Of a DNA stretch of 12,979 nt, positions 1 through 8,261 are shown piece by piece (within the stretch, counting starts at the first letter, position 1; every line of letters begins with the position of its first letter). The stretch comes from Larix sibirica (Eukaryota; Streptophyta; Pinopsida; Pinales; Pinaceae): contig NWUY0300028235.1 in NCBI GenBank assembly GCA_004151065.3, positions 52,282 to 65,260 of the forward strand. Reading direction: 5' to 3'. A program made the translations under genes and the position numbers. The notes under the pieces are model-generated. The model was not told the DNA's origin. It searched no databases and was given only the letters and a program-made list of their open reading frames with translations.

Positions 1-76
1 ATTTAATAAATGAGTAAAAAATTGAATTTTCACCATCACTTTTGGCCAAAAAGTGTTACCCATATTCATAGAAACA

Positions 77-320
77 CACTTATTTAATGTACTGTATTTC
101 AATTTATCTATGGTGGTTTGATGGTGATTCGTTTGGCTTCTGGTGGTTATTTGGCATGTGGTTTTAGGGGTGGTTGGTTGAGGCGATCTATAGTCATTTC
201 TCTATAGTGATGAGTGGTGCATTTGACTTTAGTGGTGGTTATTATATTGTTGATATCTTTCATGTTCCGATGTTATGGTTTCATCTTTTGCTTGTTTTTG
301 GAGAAGTGCATTTTTCACCA
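77..320. repeat. Dispersed repeat, copy A1
   Basis: This TG-rich segment aligns along its whole length with 4491-4742. In the best part (174-302 against 4595-4723) I count 16 base differences over 43 triplets and no gap. The other copy lies about 4.4 kb away in the same orientation. The segment is open in one frame, but nearly all differences fall at codon positions 1 and 2, which argues against protein constraint. I do not recognise the family. Confidence 0.85.
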
Positions 321-1262
321 TTGATTGTTGTGGGCAAGGGGGACTGGTCATGGAACAAACTTGGTGTTTTGCAGTCTTGTTGTTTCAAGCATATGTTGTG
401 TTTGAGGTAAACATTGTCATAGTTCCTTTTCTCTATCTTGTGGACATTTATTGAGTGTTATTGTTACTTTTCTTATATTTAATCCGTAGTTCGCGTTTGG
501 AAAGTGCTATGGTTATTTTCCTTGAGTTCACATAGAATCTTAATTGCCTAGTTTGCATGATTTCGTGGATGAGGGTTTGTGTGTGGAAGAAGCCAAGTGT
601 TTTGTATACTTCTTGTCTTCTTATTTCGAAGGATCATTGTGTTTGAGGTAAGTGTTCTTCTTGTGCAAGAAACACATAGTTTGGAATGCGCATTGGAAAA
701 AAACAAAAAAGAAAAAGATAGCATTTGCTAAATTATATGACGAATTTTAATTCAGAATTATAGATTTAGTAGTTGTGATCAATAATTTATCCACTACTAT
801 TTTTCGTTTGTATTTATTTTCAACATAGCTTAATATAAATTTGCATGGTTTATTCAAACATTCAAAATATTAATCAATTCATGCAAACCCACTATTATAT
901 TCGTTGTCTCTCACTTTCAATTGTTTTTTTGTGAGTCCATGTCCAATCGACGAGATGCTTACGATGGTTGTCCACTTGACCATGTGGAAGAAACAAATAC
1001 ACTAAGGACCTAAACTTGAATACCTTATACATATCCATTTACAAAAATAGAAATAAAAATTACATATCCATTTATTTTATAAAATACTAACTATAGGAAT
1101 TATAGAATGTTGCATCTTACGGTGTGAATTTTTTTATTGAAAAAACACATTATTATATAGTCAACAAAATAAAAAACTTGTGGTAGGATGGTACCTCAAC
1201 ATGTAGATCTTATAATTATTCATTTAATAAGAAATCTAGAATCTCATGTGTTGAAGTTTGCC
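321..1262. other. AT-rich intergenic stretch without a gene
   Basis: I find no coding signal here. The stretch is AT-rich, with A and T runs near 700-715 and 1130-1150. A weak duplication relates about 350-415 to 585-655; both end in the phrase tgtgtttgaggtaa. A 13-base phrase acatatccattta occurs twice, near 1027 and 1062. Probably old, unclassifiable repeat sequence. Confidence 0.5.
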
Positions 1263-1283
1263 TGAGTGGTGTGAGTTTTTGAT

Positions 1284-1622
1284 GTGAAAATATGTGGTGG
1301 TAGGGTTACATGCAATCATAATATCTTATTTCTTAAGGTTTCTTACATCCACACCTTGAGCAAAGGAAATGTCCCCAACACAACACAATGCATTAATGGA
1401 AGGATAATGGGGATTGACATCATCGTGGAGTGCCGAGGTGAGGACATGGTCACTTTGAAGGACATGTCATTAGATAGAAAACCGCCCAGAGAGATTTCAA
1501 GCTTGAAACAAGAGTCAAATGGAAACACGTGGCAGAGAAGTGCAAAACGTTGTCACAGTACCAAGGAAGGACTAAAAGAAGTCTATGCCATTGATTGCAT
1601 GATGGAGAGAGGGAGGAGATAA
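1284..1622 (+). CDS. Hypothetical ORF, 112 aa, doubtful
   Basis: An ATG-started frame of 112 codons ending in TAA. The product is basic and hydrophilic in its second half (KPPRE, RSAKR and ERGRR stretches), with no signal peptide, membrane segment or motif that I recognise. No promoter or splice sites stand out, and the ORF sits between repeat-like sequences. In AT-rich plant DNA a frame of this length occurs often by chance. It could also be a relic of an element interior lying just upstream of the LTR-like block at 1939. I keep it only as an open frame, with no function assigned. Confidence 0.12.
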   Translation: MKICGGRVTCNHNILFLKVSYIHTLSKGNVPNTTQCINGRIMGIDIIVECRGEDMVTLKDMSLDRKPPREISSLKQESNGNTWQRSAKRCHSTKEGLKEVYAIDCMMERGRR

Positions 1623-1930
1623 GATTTTGATGGACACGATAAGCTATAATGATTTATGATTCAAAGACATGTGGATAAAATTTCCATATATTTATCAATA
1701 AACAAGAACAACTCCCTAAGGGAAATCTTTTGTGGACGTAATTATGTAGTTGCATGGATTCATATTCATGTCATTCTCATAATCATGTTGATAACTTGGG
1801 TGGAATGCTAATTAGTTATATAGATTTAGAGTATACACCAATGGGACATAAGTTCAAAGGGATGATGTGATGGAGATTTATAAGGGTTGTGAGAGATATT
1901 AGACAACATGCAGATGACAGATTGTTTTTG
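1623..1930. other. Unassigned stretch before an LTR-like block
   Basis: No ORF or motif that I can assign. If the LTR reading of 1939-3074 is right, this would be the last piece of that element's interior. However, no copia or gypsy integrase, RT or RNase H residues can be read here in any frame, so the interior has either decayed or been deleted. Confidence 0.35.
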
Positions 1931-1938
1931 TGGGGGAG
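1931..1938 (+). promoter_or_regulatory. Polypurine-tract-like sequence
   Basis: The octamer tgggggag directly precedes a TGT start. A G-rich tract abutting TGTTRGA is the usual polypurine tract and 3' LTR junction in plant copia elements. It is short and is seen only once here. Confidence 0.3.
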
Positions 1939-1987
1939 TGTCTTAGATATTTGTCATCTTTGTATGCACATGATTGGAACCTCTGTC

Positions 1988-2065
1988 GATGAACTCGGTT
2001 TGGAAGCTCAATTGGAGAGCTCGGTTTGGGAGCTTGATTGAATGCTAGATTTGGAAGCTTACATG
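1988..2065. repeat. Degenerate ~26-bp tandem units, cluster 1
   Basis: Three successive units of 25-27 bp follow the pattern gaRctcggtttggRagctYRattg. They are related to the units at 2399-2625. They lie at the left end of the LTR-like block, before the 37-bp tandem pair. Confidence 0.7.
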
Positions 2066-2211
2066 GGAGTTCTGGTATGAACTTTCCTAGGAAGCTTGCG
2101 TGGGAGTTCTAGTATGAACTTTCCCAGGAAGATTGCCAAAGGAGTACGCCTTGGGATATTTTGTTGGGAGATCGCTTGGCAAACAGCTTGGTGCATGGAA
2201 GCAAAGGCTTA
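2015..2211. repeat. Internal duplication, left copy
   Basis: This segment aligns with 2576-2733. Both contain gctRgatttggaagct, then catgggagttctggta, then ccttgggatattttgttggg. The left copy has one additional 37-bp unit. The two copies are about 0.52-0.56 kb apart in direct orientation. Confidence 0.75.
2054..2127. repeat. 37-bp tandem duplication
   Basis: Two adjacent 37-bp units (2054-2090 and 2091-2127) begin gaagctt and run through gggagttctRgtatgaacttt. They differ at only a few positions. The related segment at 2600-2656 has a single unit, so this pair arose after the larger duplication or was lost from the other copy. Confidence 0.8.
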
Positions 2212-2398
2212 CGGGAAATTCTATAGTGCGACGAAAAATTCTAAGGCAGACTTGGTTTTTGCAAAGGCACACGGTGTAGGAATATGGGTAAGCCCTGGGA
2301 AAAGTGTTAGACAAAGTGCAAGTTGATAGCTTTGGTTGCAGTAGCTAGTGGGACGTTCTTGTAGAAGATTCTTGGCACAGCGGGAGCACTTGAGAGGA

Positions 2399-2625
2399 AG
2401 CTCAGGTTGGGAGCCTCACTGGACAGTGTCTAGATGAGATCGTTTTGGAAGTTTCGTTGGGAACTCGTGTTGGAAGCTTCGTTGACGAACTCGTGTTGGA
2501 AGCTCCATTGATGAACTCAAGTTGGAAACTCCGTTGACGAGCTCGGCTGATGAGCTAGACTTGGAAGCTCGATTGTAGCTTGGTTTGGGAGCTCGGCTAA
2601 GTGCTGGATTTGGAAGCTCGCATGG
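2399..2625. repeat. Degenerate ~26-bp tandem units, cluster 2
   Basis: About seven to eight units of 25-26 bp, some fused or lengthened. The clearest are 2460-2484, 2485-2510 and 2511-2536, each reading acgaactcgtgttggaagct followed by ccRttg. The array alternates GAGCTC/GAACTC and GGAAGCT words. A minisatellite-like array inside the LTR-like block. Confidence 0.8.
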
Positions 2626-2733
2626 GAGTTCTGGTAAGAGCTCGCCTAGGAAGCTTTACAAAGGAGAAAGCCTTGGGATATTTTGTTGGGAGCTCACTTG
2701 GAAAGGATTCGGTGCAAGGGGCAGAAGCTGGTA
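2576..2733. repeat. Internal duplication, right copy
   Basis: Sister of 2015-2211, without the second 37-bp unit. The matching phrases stay in the same order, including ccttgggatattttgttggg at 2672-2691. After about 2733 the two copies no longer align. Confidence 0.75.
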
Positions 2734-3074
2734 GCAGGAATTTGTGCATTGCAGATCAGTTGGTGGTTCACGGAAGCAGTGACCGGGAGAGTTGCGGTGG
2801 CAGCAAGAGAGATGCAACAGTTTGATAATTTGGCAGTATTGTTGGGGTTTCCTCTTGTGGATTTAGCTAGATGGGCGCTCCTTCGTTTGCACTAGCCTGC
2901 GAGTAGCCCTCCGATTGTTGTATTGTTCTAACTGATGTGGTGTTGTAAATTTATTCCTTGTATTGATATAAATGTAAAAGGGTATTAAGAATGCCTAATT
3001 TTGGGGTGTCGCCCTCCCATGTCTCTATGTATATTGTAATTCAATAAGTGTTAGAATTGTTGGATGTGATAACA

Positions 3075-3434
3075 TAAGTAAAAATGGCTAAGTATAAGAT
3101 GACACATGTAATAGAGATAGAAGTGTAATGGTTTCCACAGGCTAGGCGTAGTCTGCCGAAACACCTATCTGGATGGTCTCACCCTCGGCATGGATCCGAG
3201 CAATGCCGCATAGCTCAGTGGAAGGCGGAAAATTGGGCCTAATGCCGCAATATCATCTTGGAAACATTAGTTGTTCTCCTCATTATGAGGCCCCAAATAA
3301 GATTTATCTAATCTTTATTAAATATATATGTCCTTCTGGGATTTATATAGCAATTGATTTATTGATTTTTTTATGTCGTATGATTGGATGTTTAATGTAA
3401 TGGAACAAAGTTTTATATGGTTTAAGGATTTCGT
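3075..3434. other. Unassigned stretch with a GC-richer patch
   Basis: No gene. The patch 3140-3260 is more GC-rich than its surroundings and holds a 9-base direct repeat aatgccgca (3202 and 3241) and a 5-bp stem ctcgg/ccgag near 3185-3201. The phrase tagctcagtgg resembles a tRNA A box, but no B box or cloverleaf follows. Probably old LTR or repeat sequence. Confidence 0.4.
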
Positions 3435-3789
3435 ATCAAAATGTAATTTTAAAAATGTTGTTTATCTACATAGGATGTTTTGATATTGACGTGGCCTCAG
3501 GAATTGTATCCAAGAATCTAGCGGTTCATTGAGGTTATAGAGCATTTTGCTCTATGTAGTGTATTCATTACTTTGCATTGATTTCTCTATAATACAATGA
3601 GTACACCATAATCATTGCTATGAAGTGTAGTTGTGCAGGGAATTCGATCTAGACCATGGTTGTTGTCACTTAGTGGTTTGTTTTGTGGTTGTTCTTTGAG
3701 TTTTGGAGCATAGTGTAGTGTTGTGTAGAGTGTTTTAGTTTGGATATGGTGGTTTTCTCTATGGTTGTTTGTTGGTGGCCTCTGGTTTA
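3435..3789. repeat. TG-rich repeat B, copy B1
   Basis: This segment aligns with 4133-4477, about 0.7 kb downstream in direct orientation. Shared landmarks in order are atYaaaatgYaatttt, gttgaggtta, tttgcaYtgatttctct, a TG-rich middle, and agtgttgtgtagRgtg..tttagtttgg. The alignment needs several small indels, so the duplication is old. No protein can be read in it. Confidence 0.7.
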
Positions 3790-4132
3790 GATGACATATG
3801 GTTGAGGTAAGTGTGCATTTAATAGTTTGAGCATTTTCAATTATATAGATTTATTCCTCGAAATTGTTGTGATTTACATTGGTTCTTTGGGGCTCAATGT
3901 TTTTCCCAATAGTTGAAATGTTATCATAATTATTTGGCCCGCCATTTATTTTCCTTGTGGTGTATTTTTTGAGGTTGGTTTGTCCATTGGTATGGTGTTC
4001 TAGATTTTTAAGCTCTTGGTTTGTTTCCCCTTTGATGGATTTTTTGGGGTTGGTTTGTTTTTTTGTTTTGGGTTTTATGTTTGGCTTGCTATTTTAGATG
4101 GCTCTTCTATGAAACAGAGCATAGCTTGATAT
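3790..4132. other. T/G-rich spacer between the B copies
   Basis: Strongly T/G-biased plus strand with runs such as ttttttggggttggtttg. A related phrase recurs within it (around 3965-3985 and 4035-4055). No coding potential is visible in any frame. Confidence 0.5.
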
Positions 4133-4477
4133 ATTAAAATGCAATTTTCAAAATGTATTTGTATGTGTCGTGAATGGGTGTTGTTTCAATAACATCTACC
4201 TTCCGGGTTATATACAAGGATGTGCAACTAGTTGAGGTTATTATGCATTCAATGCAATTCAATGTACCTACTTCTTTGCACTCATTTCTCTGCAATGTAG
4301 TGAATAAACCACATTCATTGCTTTGAACTGCCACATAGGGCATTAGAGCTAGGTTGTGGATGTTGTTCTTGCTTTCTCATTTGTTCTATGGTTGGCATTT
4401 GATTTTTTGAGTGTAGTGACATGTTGTGTAGGGTGATTTAGTTTGGTTGTGGTTGTTTATTGGTGGCATTTGGTTCT
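4133..4477. repeat. TG-rich repeat B, copy B2
   Basis: Sister copy of 3435-3789, running directly into repeat A2 at 4491. Its last ~60 bp (about 4420-4477) are themselves similar to the first ~60 bp of A2 (4498-4560) and to the start of A1. The whole 3435-4742 block therefore seems to be built from amplified pieces of one TG-rich motif. Confidence 0.7.
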
Positions 4478-4490
4478 ATCACAACACATC

Positions 4491-4742
4491 CATTCATTTA
4501 ATGTGTTGCGTAAGGTATTTCAATTTAGTTATGGTTGTTTGATGGTGACTCGTTTGGATTCTAGTGGTTGTTTTGCAAGCGGTTCAGTGGGTGGTTGGTT
4601 AAGATGATCTATAGTCATTCCTCTATAGTGATGTGTGGTGCATTTGGCTTTAGTGGTGCTTATTCTAAAGTTGATATTTTTGATGTTCTGGTGTTATGGT
4701 TTCATATTTTGCTTGTTTTGTAGCAAGTGCATTTTTCTTGAT
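4491..4742. repeat. Dispersed repeat, copy A2
   Basis: Sister of 77-320, in the same orientation. In the frame that is open in A1 this copy reaches a stop (TAG, 4724-4726) at a place where A1 reads on. This supports a non-coding repeat. Confidence 0.85.
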
Positions 4743-5112
4743 ATCCCCTTCCACTTAATGTTGCCAACAAGATGATTGAGTACCCTATTTGACTCCCATA
4801 GGATATAGTCAACAAGCTAGGAGTCATATTAGTTCCACTTAGCATGGAAAAAGGAGTTTTGCTTACAGAAGTGGTTGAATGGTATTGGATGACCCATGGT
4901 ATTACCCATGGTATTGGTTACAAAAGAAAAGATAAAAGAGGAAGAACAAATCCATCTTGGGGCATGTTGATTTGATACATATTTCTTGTCATCATTTGGG
5001 GGATCCAGAGTTTTTGTTTTGGTTTGGAAAAACCCTTCCACCTTTGTTTGGTTTTGGTGGAGGAATATCTACCCTAGCTAAACCAATTCAGTCTTGAAGA
5101 CTTACTTCCACC
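4743..5112. other. Unassigned stretch with a 12-bp tandem repeat
   Basis: No confident gene. An exact 12-bp tandem pair, acccatggtatt, lies at 4892-4915. A 43-codon ATG frame starts at 4844 and runs through the tandem pair; it is too short and too featureless to call a gene. Confidence 0.45.
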
Positions 5113-5740
5113 ATGGAGAAGGCCAATTTCACCTATAGTCCAAATTTGTTGTCAGGGGGCAATATCTACTATGGAGGAAGAGCCGAACTTGCTTGGGAGA
5201 AAGTTAACTTTAGTTGTTGGAGGGGAGACCAATTTTATGAGGGGAAAATACATTTGTCGAAGGTAATGTCGACTCCATAGAGGCCAAGTCATTCTGTTAG
5301 GAGGTAGGCCAAATACCATCAAGGCGAGTGCAATAGAGGACGATCTCTCTGCAGATTCATGGTGCATTTAGATGAGGGATCCAAGTAGCAAGAGAGGGGG
5401 TTGTGGAATTTGTTGAAGGGAGAGATCTCCCTCATTATCGTTCCAAGAGAAGAGGGGTTCGAAGAGTGAAGGGGCTGACTGCTCCATACATTGAAATAGG
5501 GCCAAATTGAGGGTTTCAAGGGGTTGTAGCTTGAGGGGGGACAAGGATTTGAAGCAGGGGGGATAAAGTTAAGGGAGCAGCCGTGAGGTTTCAAGAGAAT
5601 ACCAAATAGCATCCAGAATAGGATGATTCTATAGAAGGGTTGAATTGTTTGTGAAGAGAGACCGAGATCAAATCTAGAGGAAAATGAATTCATCTTTAGT
5701 AACAGTTGTGGACATTGGCATCATCTTTTCCAGGTTTCTC
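5113..5740 (+). pseudogene. Possible decayed ORF, unknown protein
   Basis: The ATG at 5113 sits in an excellent plant/animal start context (ttccaccATGG) and opens 55 codons to a TAG at 5278. The same frame goes on to about 5740 with nine further stops, all TAG or TGA and never TAA, and with protein-like stretches between them. One stretch (about 5405-5490) reads SLIIVP followed by an FEE-stop-RG-stop-LLHTLK pattern. That loosely recalls the I-x-V/I-P...W..L motif of proteins encoded upstream of RT in some plant LINEs; this likeness is from memory and weak. The plus strand is purine-rich here, so TAG and TGA are favoured by composition and the minus strand is open for the same reason. The call could well be false. 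Confidence 0.22.
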
Positions 5741-6024
5741 TTTGTTTTTGTTTGGTTCATAACTTCATGGTAGCTTCTATAGCAGGCAATAATTATTGTT
5801 GTATTTCCCATCTATCTCATAATAAAGCCAATGTTTTCTCTCTTCATGGCGTATGCTGGAAAAGTGTTTGATGAAATGATTATGAGAATTGCATATTGCT
5901 TAAGAAAGTTATAAATCAATGTAAAAAAAATTGTTTGGAAAAAACACTCATTCAACACCACAATCCGTAATATATCACAACATACCAAACAAATTGACAT
6001 CGATTTGAGTTTGGGACATTATAG
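5741..6024 (+). mobile_element. Probable 3' part of a gypsy 5' LTR
   Basis: This stretch lies directly upstream of the primer-binding site at 6025, where an LTR is expected. It is AT-rich, with long A runs near 5920 and 5938, and ends gggacattatag before the site. Phrases of the type gacattacaagtggtatcagag are common at plant LTR and primer-site junctions. I cannot define the LTR start, because no second copy is present in the window. Confidence 0.3.
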
Positions 6025-6036
6025 TGGTATTAGAGA
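6025..6036 (+). promoter_or_regulatory. Degenerate tRNA-iMet primer-binding site
   Basis: tggtattagaga matches the plant initiator-Met primer-binding site TGGTATCAGAGC at 10 of 12 positions. The two differences are C to T at position 7 and C to A at position 12. It stands about 0.5 kb before a readable gypsy gag, in the expected order and on the same strand. Confidence 0.6.
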
Positions 6037-6059
6037 TTGTGATCTTGCCAACCTGTGAT

Positions 6060-6544
6060 CACTCGTGTCATTGATGGTTAGGAGATGTGGATGAGTTCCA
6101 CTCAAAGGATTAGATTCATCAGAAGACGAAAGGGATATGGGTGATGAGCAAGATTCTCCAGAGGATAGGATCTAATGGAAACTAGGTCAACTAGTCAAGG
6201 GACAGGAACATGCAAATCAAAGATCAAAATAATTGATTAGGGTGTTCAAGCAATTGTTGGAAGCACGAGGGAATTAGTTTGATATAGGACATGTTAGATC
6301 TAGTAGATCCCACATTGGTAACAAAGATCGCGTAGAGGGAAGCAATACCCACATGCCAACACAGAGTGCTCCATATTCAAGGAGTAGGAGGACACCTAGG
6401 CCATTATTTCTGACATTCCTAGAGGAGCAACCTCAGGGCATACAAGAGCAGCAAGATGACATGGCCACATGCATGAGGGAACATAAGGCATTAGATTAGG
6501 AGACCCAGGTAGTTATACCATTTTTCAGAATATTACACTACTAA
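6060..6544 (+). other. Gypsy leader and decayed gag N-terminal region
   Basis: No long frame survives. Short stretches are consistent with a hydrophilic, glutamine- and arginine-rich gag N-terminus; one around 6425-6470 reads EEQPQGIQEQQDDMAT. Stops are frequent and frames alternate. By position this must be leader plus the start of gag. Confidence 0.45.
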
Positions 6545-6984
6545 GATCAAGAAAAGGCCTAGGAACCAATAGAACTATGACTTGATGCGTAGGGTGGGGA
6601 GGTTTTCTATCCCAATTTTTGATGGTTCTACTAAGAGAAAAACTAGAGCTTGGGTAAAGGATATAGAGGCAATTAAATTTTCCACACTACACTTGGAGGG
6701 AGGATCTCATGAGTGGTGGTATCATGGGCTAGTGATGTTGGGGAGTGCTAGTATCACACATTACTCAAATTTCACCCAGAGGTTGATATACCTGTTCGAC
6801 AAAAAGGATCCTGAGATCCACTTCAGAGAGTTATCCCAGTTGAGACAAATGAGTACACCTACAACCTACATTAGTAAGTTCCAAAGGATGGTAGTCATGG
6901 TGACTGATATTTATGATCAGAGGCTAGTGAAGCTATTTACATAGGGGTTGACTGAGCCATTGAGGGGTTGGGTGAAGGACCTTT
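6545..6984 (+). pseudogene. Gypsy Gag (Retrotrans_gag domain), broken
   Basis: Gag would form the virus-like particle that packages the element RNA. The frame can be read from KIKKRPRNQ (6546, with a stop at 6573) through IPIFDGS, HEWWYHGL, FTQRLIYLFDKKDP, HFRELSQLRQ, FQRMVVMVTDI and GLTEPLRGWVKD, which is the core of the plant Retrotrans_gag domain. AWVKD joins directly to IEAIKF, so about a dozen or more residues normally found between these blocks are missing. A TAG (6942-6944) interrupts the LFT-GLTEPL block. At about 6982 the frame shifts by one, and the next gag residues (KPTTLQDSIMRT) continue in the frame of 6985. The longest open piece starts at the ATG at 6585, but the real gag start lay further upstream. 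Confidence 0.75.
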
Positions 6985-7449
6985 AAGCCTACTACATTAC
7001 AAGATTCTATTATGAGGACCTAGGACATGGAGGATTCCATGTCTAATAAGGCACTGAAGAAACCCTTTGTTCAACAAAAGGGTAAGGAGACAAACCCTCC
7101 CTAGAGGCCATGGATGGGGAAGGACATGATGGATGAAGAAACTCGGAGAGAGTTTAGGAGGAAGAACCTTTTCTACGATTGCAAAGAACCTTGGGAGCTA
7201 GGTCACATGTGCATGGTAAAGGGAAAGGTGCACTACATAGAGGTACTTCTCGATGATGAAAATAGTGGTGAGGATGAGGCACTTATCATACAGGAGGGTG
7301 ATCTATGCAAGGAAGAGCCATCGCACCTTGAGACTATAGATGACATCCAGTTACAGGATGGTGTCAAAAACATAACCATCGCTACACTTTCTGGAGTTCC
7401 TTGGTATTATAATTTCAGGATTAGGGGAATTTTGTAGGGGTAAAGAGTT
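6985..7449 (+). pseudogene. Gypsy Gag C-terminus and zinc knuckle, broken
   Basis: The frame continues gag after the shift: KPTTLQDSIMRT, stop, DMEDSMSNK, stop at 7102, then an open run from 7105. The block DEETRREFRRKN precedes a knuckle that reads FYDCKEPWELGHMC. In gypsy elements this place holds a C..C...W..GH.C knuckle binding the RNA; here the first Cys is Phe, so the zinc site is incomplete. An acidic linker follows (DDENSGEDEA). Stops at 7435 (TAG) and 7441 (TAA) come just before the protease. Both lie where Gln codons would fit (CAG to TAG, CAA to TAA). Confidence 0.7.
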
Positions 7450-7760
7450 ACAACATTGATTAATGGTGGGGCCACCCACAACTTCATAGATGCATCACTT
7501 GTCTCTAGGAGACACATTACCACAAAGGAATTTGAGGGGTTTGACATAGTAGTAGTAGACGGGTACAACATGACTTGTAATCAAAAGGTCAGAGGATTGA
7601 TCATGGTGATGGGAAACTATACATTGACCGATGAATTCTATATAGTGGATTTGGCAGATACCAACATTGTATTGGGAGTCCAGTGGTTGTATTCACTCGG
7701 AGACTTCAAAATGAATTATCAACTCATGAGGATGGAATTCTTGGACAAAGGAGGTCAATA
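7450..7760 (+). pseudogene. Gypsy aspartic protease, catalytic Asp lost
   Basis: The retropepsin-like protease would cut the Gag-Pol polyprotein. The active-site loop reads LINGGATHNFIDASLV, where plant gypsy proteases have LI-D-GGATHNFI. The catalytic Asp codon has become AAT (7462-7464), explained by a single G-to-A change. Downstream, the blocks GNYTLTDEFYIVDL and ADTNIVLGVQWLYSLGDFKMN are the typical C-terminal half of the family, and the flap-to-end spacing looks normal. The frame ends at a TAG just before 7761, where the coding frame shifts. An inactive relic. Confidence 0.75.
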
Positions 7761-8240
7761 GTGGTTTTTCCAGGCATGGTGACAAGTGTCCCCAAGATAG
7801 TGACTAACATAATCATGGAGGCCATTAGTAGATAGGGAGACATAGGCATACTCTAGGATATAGGTTTAGGAAACATCAGTAGAGTGATGGATAGAGTAGC
7901 ACATACAAGATACAAGAGGGTAAAGGAGGATGGCATAGTGTGCAGCAGTATATAGGGATACATAGTGGCACATGGTGAGGTCTAGTGGATATTTGGAGCA
8001 TTTTATCTAGGGAGACCTCCTGAAAGATATCTCGAGCATATCCTTGAGTTTGGGTTACCCAGGATCAACGAGTGGATGGGTGAACCTCAGAGAGCAGTAG
8101 ATTCCTCGATGATCTATCTTGGATATAACTAGATGTGGGATGGGGAGCATGATGCTCACATGGATAATTCCATACTTCATTAAGGGTATTAGGTCATTCC
8201 CTTTGGGGTGACTAACACACGAGCTACTTCCTAGCTGCAC
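7761..8240 (+). pseudogene. Gypsy protease-RT linker and RT fragment
   Basis: From 7761 a new frame reads VVFPGMVTSVPKIVTN, the usual linker after gypsy protease. Decayed sequence follows. At about 8007-8070 the motif GRPPERYLEHILEFGLP can be followed; this is the region before gypsy RT, next to the conserved PPxR. The first RT blocks with the catalytic palm residues are missing. RT reappears at about 8115-8220 as GYN-stop-MWDGEHDAHM, then VIPFGVTNTRATS, equivalent to the family's MPFGLTNAPATF. The fragment then meets LINE sequence. Several stops are in CTAG context. Confidence 0.6.
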
Positions 8241-8261
8241 TTACAATGGTATAGAAATCTA

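Larger units (their letters stand above)
1939..3074 (+). mobile_element. Probable LTR, copia-like, solo or 3' LTR
   Basis: The block starts TGTCTTAGATA just after a G-rich tract and can be closed at gataaca (3068-3074). This gives short inverted ends (TGT.TTA / TAACA) and a length of about 1.14 kb. Near its right end it has AT-rich, poly(A)-site-like sequence (about 2955-2985). Internally it carries degenerate ~26-bp units and a large internal duplication, as some long plant LTRs do. I see no matching second LTR, no primer-binding site after it, and no readable interior before it. The right boundary is my choice from the TAACA end; a second TGTTAGAA phrase at about 3050 makes it uncertain. 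Confidence 0.3.
6025..8240 (+). mobile_element. Ty3/gypsy retrotransposon, decayed, interrupted
   Basis: The order is primer-binding site, gag, zinc knuckle, aspartic protease and RT fragment, which is the Ty3/gypsy order (RT before integrase). Internal deletions have removed part of gag and much of RT. There are at least three frame changes (around 6982, 7757 and within 7850-8100) and many stops. At about 8240 the element stops abruptly in the RT motif VIPFGVTN and LINE sequence begins. No gypsy sequence resumes after the LINE that I can detect, so RNase H, integrase and the 3' LTR are missing from this window. Confidence 0.75.

Noticed and set aside
174-410. 78-codon plus-strand ORF as a gene
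   Set aside because: It lies in repeat A1. The sister copy has a stop, and the substitution pattern is not that of coding sequence.
1343-1528. 61-codon minus-strand ORF
   Set aside because: Overlaps another doubtful frame, is short, and has no supporting feature.
2096-2326. 76-codon ORF in the LTR-like block
   Set aside because: It runs through tandem units and has no recognisable domain; open frames on both strands here reflect repeat composition.
1988-2625. CRISPR-like array
   Set aside because: The units are contiguous and degenerate, without unique spacers of constant length, in a plant-type genome.
3201-3260. tRNA gene or tRNA-derived SINE
   Set aside because: tagctcagtgg resembles an A box, but there is no B box, no acceptor stem and no cloverleaf downstream.
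5319-5693. 124-codon minus-strand ORF
   Set aside because: The plus strand is purine-rich here, which removes stops from the minus strand. The product is Ser/Pro-rich without motifs.
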